Positions 53,277 to 64,000 of a stretch of 64,000 nt of DNA are shown here, piece by piece (the stretch's first letter is position 1; each line of letters begins with the position of its first letter). A program made the translations under genes and the position numbers. This stretch comes from Tetrahymena thermophila SB210 (lineage: Eukaryota; Ciliophora; Oligohymenophorea; Hymenostomatida; Tetrahymenidae), in contig NW_002476174.1 in NCBI RefSeq assembly GCF_000189635.1, positions 186,001 to 250,000 on the forward strand, read 5' to 3'. Below the pieces are notes generated by a model. The model worked only from the letters and a program-made list of their open reading frames with translations, was not told where the DNA came from and made no database searches.

Positions 53277-56200
53277 ATGATGATAAGCAATACTAATTCT
53301 GTAGTCTATAATATTTATTATCTTCTTTGGATCAAAGACTCTGGTTTACAGGTAATTCTTAAGAAATTCTTTTTTAACATAGTTCTTATTTACTTAATTT
53401 GTTTGATGGGTTTACTAAAATCTGATTTAAATATTTTTTATATTCATTTTATGTTTATTTTTAATAAAGGAATCTAAATTTCCAGTTAGAATCCCTGATA
53501 CGATTATTATTAATGGCAGATAGATTTCAAATTGGTTTTTTACTGGCAGCAATGACTAGGTTTTGAAAAAAAAAGTAAATCATTTATTGCCTGAGGCGAT
53601 ATTTGACTCTTTTACAAAAAGAGATGTTAAATCTGGGATAGTGGCATAGATTATATAAGGAGAATAAAAGGGAGAAAAACTTACAAAAATTTAGTAAAAG
53701 GCTCAGCAATCTCACCTTTTGATGGCTCATGAAGACGAAAAAGTTATGATTAGATATTTAACTGTTGATTAGTTACATAAATTTTTGTTTGAAGATTTAA
53801 ATGAATTAAATTTAGATGAATCTTTAATTTTATAAAAATTTATCAACCCATATGGAGAACACAACAATAATGTTTAGGCTCTTTGGTCGCCAAGTACTTG
53901 CGTCTTTAATAAAAGAATTAATAACAAAAAATTAAATGATACTTAATATGATTCTTATGAGAGAGCTGTCACATTTGATGGTCCTGAAATATTATCAAAG
54001 GCAGTCTGCTTAAAAGGAAAACAAATTTCTGGAGAAATAAGAAAATTGTGTGAATTCATTGTAAAACGTATAGCTCACGTCACTTATGAAAGGACTATGA
54101 TAAATAGAATGGTTCTCTATTTCAAAGCTGATAAAGATAATAAATTATTTTTTCAATACTGTACAAGTCTTCGTTTGAAAGATGAAATCAAAAATGTAGT
54201 GAAGAGAAGAGAAACTGATCCTGAAAAGTACATGTTTAATAACACTCCTTTGGTTATTGAAAGCAATTTTTAGAAACCTGCAAACATTAAAAATACATAC
54301 TCGATTTCAAACTCGAGACCAATGAGAATGGAAAATAATTTGGCTTGCTTGAGTTGTGATATGAAATATTAATTTTAAGATATGATGGAAATTCCTTTTA
54401 GTTTTTTACTTAAATTTGAGAATTTTAGTAAAGATTAAAATATTATAAAGCCTCATTATTTAGAGGACGGAATGATGATTGATGTAGAAAATTAATAGAA
54501 AATATCTTAAAAAAGAAATAATAAAAAAAATTAAGTTGAGGTGTAGCTTACTAATTAATAAGTGATGGAATTCATGAATTCTGATAATGAGTTTAACTTT
54601 GATGAAACTAAATTATATGTTGGTGCAAATTAAGCACCTCCTCATCCACTGTTAGCTAAAATATATCCGAAAATGTCAAAAGAAAATTATGTTCAATTTA
54701 AAGAGAAGGGATACTTTGATAATTTGTATATCAAAATGTGCCATAATTGCTATTATTATTACACATAGAATTAAGTTATTTCTGGAGCTCCTTTGCTACC
54801 TAACGAAAATGTATTAGAAATAAAACGCAACTTAGCTTAAAAAGGCAGTTAGCTTTTTACTCCAAAGATGCATAAAATAGCCTTGGAAAAAAATCTAGAG
54901 TTAGCTCTCGAGTATGATTATGCCAAGCACTTAAATCCAACAATTTATCAGCAAAGACTTGAAATACTCTAAAGAAATAATTAATTTGTAATGCAACAAA
55001 AACAATAATCACCTTTGAAAAATGATTTAGCAAATACTGAAAATACGATTTAAAAATAAAATAGTGATTATTTAGCTTTCAAAAATAATTTAAGAAGACA
55101 TTCTGAAGAAAATTTAAATAAAATTCAACAAAAATAAAATCTTATTTAAACAGCTAGATAAGAAAAAGTTTCTGGTCAGGAAAAATAAATTAATTTATAA
55201 AGAGAGAACATTCAGATACTTCCTTTGACAAACAAAAACAAAAAAGATATTGATAGTTTTATAAATTCATCTAAAGCGAGTACTGCAAGACCTCTAACAA
55301 CGAAAATGTTTTCTACAATGGACAGTGCATTAAAAAGCCAAAAAAGATTTGAAATCTTAATAAATCTTGCATAAAAAGGAATTAAGTCAAGAATAGTCGA
55401 TGGAAATAATTTAAATTAAATTTCATCTCCTTCCGTTATCAAGTAAAAAATAGAGACACCATTCATGATTTATAGAGATAGTAATAAGAATTCTAATAAT
55501 TAATATTCAAAACACACTTCCACTACAAACGATGATAGCTTTACAAAATAGAAGGAGTAAGTTTTAGAAATGTATGTTAGTGAATATGATAAAAATAACA
55601 AATTTGAATATGTTAAATTAAACAAAGATGATGAATATCAAAAAGATAATATCTCATAAGAGTAATCAAAGCAAAATATACTTGACAAAAAGCAATCTAT
55701 TTAAACTAGATATTCAATAAATAACTCAAAGAATTCAATATAAGAAAGTAAAACTGAGAGATCTTCAAACTCTGCTAACATGACTGATATTGAAAAATCA
55801 TCTTAAAAACTTTTTATTTCTTAAAAAAATTCTAATTAGTAGAGTTATTTTAAGTACAGAAACCCATCTCTTAAAGGAAACTTTTAGTAGAACAATTTTA
55901 TGAATTTTTAGAGCAGTCAAACAGATTCTACAGAGCTTTCTTTAAATTCTCTACAAACATATAGACCCAATACTACTTAAAATTCTGCTAATCGACTACA
56001 TACAATTAAGGAGATCAATTAAATTTAAAGTTCATCTTAAATAAAACCTTTTATCAGTCCATATTTAAGTCATAGGAGCTAACATAAATTTTAAATTAGC
56101 TATCCAAAGTATTTAAACAAAAAATTAAAAGAAAGAAATTAAAACTCCGAAGGTATGACTGATATAAGAGATCTAAAATCATATACATCACATTCCTCTA

Positions 56201-56709
56201 GAGCGAAATTTATAAGTACTAGCAGTAATAAAAATATAGATAGTCCATAACCTAAAGATAAAAAAGGTAGTAATACAAAAAATAAAAATGATATATTACT
56301 AACTGAAAGCAGTTATTAAGTTACTAATACAAATTTAAATACCTCAATTAATTAGTAAATATCTCCAAATCATAATATTCTAGATTTAAAATTCAGTCAG
56401 ATTTAAAGTAACTCTGCTTAAAATTTACTAACAAACAGGACAGATGAGTTTTAGATAGGAACTGCAACAACTAATCATTATGATAAAACTGAAAATAATG
56501 GTACTACTATCGATTAGAAATCAAATGACTAATACTCTTAACAAAATGAAAATCTCAACTTCCAAAATAAAGATTAAAATGCTTTGAATGAAGAAGAGTT
56601 AAAGACAAATACTTAATAACTTCAAATTAATAAATATTTTGCTTCTGAAAGTGATTATAATAAAAAAATTTAAGAAATTATTTAAGATTATTAAGATCAA
56701 AAAGACTGA
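53277..56709 (+). CDS. Large uncharacterised protein with two CxxC pairs, 1104 aa
   Basis: Exons 53277-53351 and 53470-56709 (118-nt intron, phase 0), 1105 codons. A second ATG follows the first directly. I do not recognise a family. Residues 1-470 look globular and well composed: IRKLCEFIVKRIAHVTYERT followed by a strand-like RMVLYFKADKDNKLFFQY, then CLSC at 318-321 and CHNC at 449-452. Two CxxC pairs 127 residues apart could together bind a zinc ion. The remaining 630 residues are Ser/Asn/Gln/Lys-rich and probably disordered, with repeated short Ser-Asn motifs and an acidic C-terminus. The globular N-terminal part with a long disordered tail suggests a conserved ciliate or wider eukaryotic domain awaiting identification. 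Confidence 0.8.
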
Positions 56710-57661
56710 GGGAGTATTAATCCTGAATTAATAATTAAAAAATTGTCTATGTAAAGTAATTTTATTTTATATATCCAATACTGGTTTTAAAATATAAATT
56801 TTATGAATTAGATTCAATTTATTCATTTAATAGCATCATTCAATTTTAACTAATTGTTCTATCAAATTTTAAGAAATATTTCTAATTTTTAATGCTCATT
56901 TTCTAATTAATTTTTAGTGTAAAAAACTATTTTTTTTACATATTTTCGAAAAAAAGAATTTTCTGCACCACATACCAAGATAAATGAAAAAAAATTATTT
57001 ATTATTTTTTTCTCAATTAATTTGTTAATCTTAACTTCTGATTTTTTCTAAAAAAATCGATTTAGCTAATTTTTTTTTTTTTTAAAAACTAGGTTATAGA
57101 TTAATTTTGTATTATTCAATATATATTATAAAAATAATAAAAATTTATATTGTTTTATCTCTAAAAACATTAATGATAATGAATGATATATAGTATAAAA
57201 TGATGATTATATTTATTTTTGATAAAATAATAAACTTTAATATTATATCAAACATTCAGTATGAAATCAATTCTAAAAAATTATTTATTATGCAATTCTT
57301 TCATGTGACACAGAAATTAAAAAATAGTTTTAATTTAAAAAAAATAGAAATGATATTTAAAGTAGTGTGTTGTAAATTAATTTAATTTATCAGAAAAATT
57401 AAAAAATACAATTAATTATTCCTTTAGATGAAATATCATTTTTAACTTGAATATAAATGATAATTTGCATAATTAAAAAAATTTTTTTAAAGTATTTTTA
57501 ATATTTGTGATGATAAATTATGACAATAAAACCGCGCATAGAAATTAAATATAAATAGATTCTACTAAATTAAAGATTCATTTATAATTTGGCTAACTAA
57601 ATTATTTGTTATCAATTATAATTTATAAAAGTAGAAAAGAGCAGATTTTTAAATTAGAAAA
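56710..57661. other. Intergenic spacer, tandem plus-strand genes
   Basis: 3' flank of the 53277 gene and promoter of MCM9. Very AT-rich with several T-runs. No supported gene. Confidence 0.6.
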
Positions 57662-60240
<2,579 letters not shown>

Positions 60241-61367
60241 TAATAAATTAATGAATCAAAATATATTTTAATTAGCAATACAAATATTTTACTTTTAAAC
60301 TTGAAATAAAATAAATAATTCCCAATCAGCTCTACAAAACATTAATAAAATGTTGATAAAAATATACTAAATCTTAATTTATCTGCTACATCAAAAGTAT
60401 GTAAAAATGTTAAATTAAATAAATTACTAAATATAAAATGTGCAAGTTTTAAATAGTTATTCATAAATTTTAGCAATTATTTTGTCATTTGTTAAAAGCT
60501 TTGTAAATAAATATAAATTTTATCTAACACTTGCTTGTAATATTAAATTTGGTTGTGTAAAAATCTTAAAATAAAATAATTTAACTTGAAATAAATATTT
60601 TTAAATTTTAAATAATTATTATTGATAAATAATAGAATATTTTTTGTTTATCTTGAAAATTCATTTTTATAAAACTTCTTATTTATTTTTATGTTAGTAT
60701 CTATTAATTTAAGTTTATATTGAAACAATTTTTAAATACCTATAATCCTCTAAGTTAAGGAAATAAAAAATAATTTTATACAAAGATTCTGAACTTAATT
60801 TTTTGTAACCTTAAAATTTGTTTTGATTTAATTTAATTCGACCTTAACTTAGAGAGTAGCCGATATATTTTATCTATATTTATTTTAAAATTAGATAAAG
60901 CTTAAAATATTAAAAATCTATAAATGTAAATCTTAGAATTATTTTTAATTGACATTATAGCTTTTTTGCTTGTTTGTTAGCTTCAATATACATTTTTATA
61001 AATTTAAAATCAAGTTATTAAGCTTATTTGTAAATTTTAAATTGGTTTTTAGAAAATAAGATTTATTTTGTATTATTTATGAATTTATAGCATTCAATAA
61101 AATTTAGAAAATAAACTTCTTTTATTTTTAAAATTTTAATGTTTATTATTAGCTGGATCTATATTTTATTAAAGCTGATTTGTTAGTTAAATCATTTATT
61201 TTTAATAATTGAAGTTTCTAATAAAATTAATATAAATCAATCTGATAATATTGACGACAAAAACATATAAATGGATATTATTGAATGGAACAATTATTAA
61301 ATTATTTCACAAATATTATTATCAAAGTATTCATTAAGTATAGGTTATTAGTTGTTAGCTCATAATT
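60241..61367. other. Convergent intergenic spacer with inverted repeat
   Basis: 3' flanks of MCM9 (+) and the EF-hand gene (-). AT-rich. A 13-base perfect inverted repeat (60748-60760 against 60842-60854) is the only structure noticed. Confidence 0.6.
60748..60854. repeat. 13-bp inverted repeat with 81-nt spacer
   Basis: CTCTAAGTTAAGG at 60748-60760 is the exact reverse complement of 60842-60854. The arms hold several G/C bases, which is unusual for this spacer. It could be the ends of a tiny nonautonomous element or a stem in a 3' untranslated RNA; no target-site duplication is evident. Confidence 0.6.
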
Positions 61368-63684
61368 TCAAAATTGCTTAACAGGAGATTTAGGAGTAAG
61401 TTCATTCATAAATTCAGGGAAAGTGACTCTATTGTCTTGGTTCTTATCGTATCTCTTGATTAGAGTTTATAAGTCATTTGTAGAGACAAAAATACCATAA
61501 TCTTAGAGGATAGCCTTAAAATCATTAAGAGTGATGAAGCCATTTTCAAGGTTATCAATAGCCAAAAATGCATCGTATAAAGAAAACAAAGGTCTTCTGG
61601 AAAGCTTTTAACGGATATATTCAGCTTCGATTTCAGCTTGGAAAATCTTATTCAAAAGTTTTTTGTAAAGTCTTCTGGTTTCAAGAGAGAAATTAATCAA
61701 ACCATCATCGGGATTGAGATAGTTTGGAACTCTGCTCTTGCTCAAGGCAGCATATTCAATGCTAGCAGGTGTAACTAATTCAGAGAAATCGCTGAATTTT
61801 AATAATCCATCATTATCTCTATCATATCTCTTGTAGAATAAGTGTAACTCGTCCTTGGTTGGGTAGATACCTATTTATAATTTAATTTTTATTTTCTACA
61901 GGTTTACTTGTTTGAATTTTATTTTGTAATCTATTTGTTAGCTTAATTCTAGCTAGATTATTCTAATTTATTAAAATAATTTTTATTACCGATGTCGTTA
62001 AGAGAAAGTTCAAATTCAAATTTAGAAATGTATCCTCTTGCTTTCTTGTCGAAAATTCTGAAGGCATCTTCAGCATTGAAGTCGTGTCTAAAAGATAATT
62101 GATTCTTCAATTCTTCTACATCTCTATCAAGTACAATTTATTCTTTCAAGGCTCTGACAAGGTGTTCTTCTTCATTTCCTCTCATAGGTGATTTAGAAAT
62201 GTTAAGGTTAGAAGTGGCTGTTTAGTGGAATCCCTTTGAAGCACTTCCGTACATGCTTTGGGTAAGAGCAAGGTCTTTGCTGGGAGTATGGTAAGGAGAT
62301 CTTTATTAGGTGGTATATCTAACAGGAGAGCCATAGTTAGATCTTCTAGCAGGTGAGTAGTGACTGTTTCTAAGCTTTTCTAAGCTAGCAGATCTTGCAA
62401 GATAGTCTTGATATCCGATGTCCTTTTCAGCATCTTAGAAAGCTTTGCTAGAAGTCAATCTTGATGGAGTGTTATAAATGCTTCCTATAAAAATTGAAAA
62501 AGGAGTAATTTTTATAGTTTCAATTAAATTTTTCTATAAAAAATTTACTGTTTAAGTTAGATTGTCTGAAACCACGAGAAGAAGAACCAAGACGTGAGCT
62601 GTTAGCAATGTAAGAAGGAGAGGGTTCAACAGGAGTAATGATTTCTACGAATTGAGGATAGCTAATAACGTTAGTGTTGCTAACTCTTCTGAAGAAAGCA
62701 AGTAATTAATCTTGGCTCAATACTTTACCTTGAGATCTCATAAATTCATCAACGCTATTTATATAAAATTCAGTTAAATTATCATTTTTTTTGCATTCAA
62801 TCATAAAATAACTAAAAATTTATTTTATCTGCTTTAAAAAAATGTTAATTTTTTCATATTTAATGGCTAATTAGTTAAGTAATGCTAAATAAAACATTTC
62901 ATCTTAGTCTTTTTAAAAAGTTTTTATTCTGAATTTCTAATTAAATAAGTTATAAAAAAATTACGCAGAGATTGTAAGGGAGCCAGTGCGGACATCATCA
63001 ATAGCATTGAATAAATCAAGCTTGTTGAAATCGTAAGAACTGCACAAGATGTCCTTCAATGATTCTATATTTCTATAATTCTTGACTTCCTATTCAAGGA
63101 CTCTGGCGAGAGACCATTCAGCTTCATAACTATTTGAATTGCAAAATAAAATTTAATGCAAATACTGAGTATTTAATTTAGTAAAAACAAAGGAAACTAT
63201 TTAATTTACGGTAAACTTTCACCATCTTCTAAGTAATAGCCTTCTCTTAAATTGGCAATTTACTTGAGTCTGGCATCTTCTTAAGGCAAAATGCTTTCTG
63301 CAAAACTATTTTTAAGAAAAAAATTAATTAATTTTCTTGATAAATAAAGCAATAGAGATTTTGAAAGGAGAGTTCATTTATGAAATTGAAAATATTTAAT
63401 TACTCTGCATAAGTGACACGACCATCACCATTAAGATCAAGGATGCGAAGGAGTTAAATAGCTTCTTTGTGGCTGACCAAAATTTTGTTTTGTTCTAAGA
63501 AGTCAATTAAATCAGTGGCAGAGAGTTAGCCAGTCTTAGTTTGGTCGAGTCTACGGAAAGCGGATTAAGGCTCAAAGTGTCTTTGCTCAGCGAGGACTTA
63601 ACGAATAACTTCAGTCTTCTATTCACCTTCTGCAACGGCCTAAATTAAGTTAGATAACCTGTTCAAAGTGCGATATTATAACAT
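61368..63684 (-). CDS. EF-hand multi-module protein, 581 aa
   Basis: Exons on the minus strand: 63684-63404, 63305-63210, 63129-62965, 62754-62549, 62484-61990, 61870-61368; 582 codons, phases consistent. Four related modules can be traced, each opening with a short helix block of the LxxxLxxxxxF type and closing with an (I/V/L)TP or ILP end. EF-hand loops: 47-58 (DQTKTG...), 83-94 (DLNGDGRVTYAD, canonical), a degenerate pair in module two, FDKKARG and 431-442 (DRDNDGLLKFSD, canonical) in module three, and DNLENG plus 556-567 (DKNQDNRVTFPE) in module four. Only two loops carry a full acidic set, so calcium binding is probably limited. Arrays of degenerate EF-hand pairs occur in axonemal microtubule inner proteins such as CFAP115, a possible but unproven relation. 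G+C and codon use are high, as in abundant proteins. Confidence 0.85.
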
Positions 63685-64000
63685 TTATTTTTCTTCTTCA
63701 AAATCTAAAAAGTAATTTTTGTAGGTTTATTTATTTTTTATTATTGCTTGATAATTATTGATGCAAATAAAATTTTATTTATCTAAATTGATCTTGATTT
63801 TGACTGGCCTGCTTTAAAATAACTAAAGATCTTCAAAATTAATGAATTTTGACAAATAGATAATATCATTTGTATAAATGATATTGATTAGAATTCACTA
63901 AAATTTATCATTATTAAATTATTCAAACTAAATTAACAAGCAAGCATCAATCAATTGAAAAATGCACTGCAATCTTTTCTATTCGCTGGGGATAATTATT
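63685..64000. other. 5' flank of the EF-hand gene
   Basis: AT-rich sequence upstream of the EF-hand start codon to the window edge. Promoter expected; no gene seen. Confidence 0.55.

Overview
The window reads as macronuclear-type chromosome sequence from an oligohymenophorean ciliate, most likely Tetrahymena or a close relative. It is extremely AT-rich. Long reading frames exist only if TAA and TAG are read as glutamine and TGA is the sole stop. The code is fixed by conserved positions: in the MCM gene the Gln right after the Walker A GKS is TAA and the first Gln of EAMEQQ is TAG, and in the prenyltransferase the Gln of FQLADD is TAA. Introns are GT...AG, mostly 50-250 nt and AT-rich. Coding stretches are visibly richer in G+C than the spacers.

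Fourteen protein genes are modelled, with every splice phase and total length checked by hand. They are: a Gln-rich 807-aa protein (7503-9926 +); a 1082-aa helical protein with very long introns (14716-20951 -); a small novel protein (22307-23792 +); a CK1-family pseudokinase (24804-27506 +); a PDI-like ER protein without CXXC (28588-30626 -); a polyprenyl diphosphate synthase (31129-33069 +); an Ies2/INO80B-like chromatin-remodeller subunit (33542-35221 -); a UBE2O/BIRC6-like E2 with an N-myristoylation start (37135-38712 +); a coiled-coil protein (39794-43459 -); a DHHC palmitoyltransferase (45371-47365 +); a Kv-beta-like aldo-keto reductase (48314-49366 -); a Ser/Gln/Asn-rich coiled-coil protein (50536-52665 -); a large protein with two CxxC pairs (53277-56709 +); MCM9 (57662-60240 +); and an EF-hand multi-module protein (61368-63684 -). 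Counting the first, that is fifteen models in all.

Layout: the first 7.5 kb and 9.9-14.7 kb are gene-poor. From about 14.7 kb on, genes are dense and mostly alternate in divergent and convergent pairs with spacers of 0.5-1.9 kb. No operon logic is expected or seen; the genes serve unrelated housekeeping roles (ubiquinone side chain, DNA repair/replication, chromatin, ER folding, protein lipidation, ubiquitination, calcium binding).

No rRNA, tRNA, CRISPR array, transposon or chromosome-breakage sequence could be supported. The observations most worth following up are the CK1-like pseudokinase, the redox-dead PDI with a possible 25-nt intron or +1 frameshift, the putatively membrane-anchored E2, the four-module EF-hand protein and an isolated G-quadruplex motif in the gene-poor left arm.
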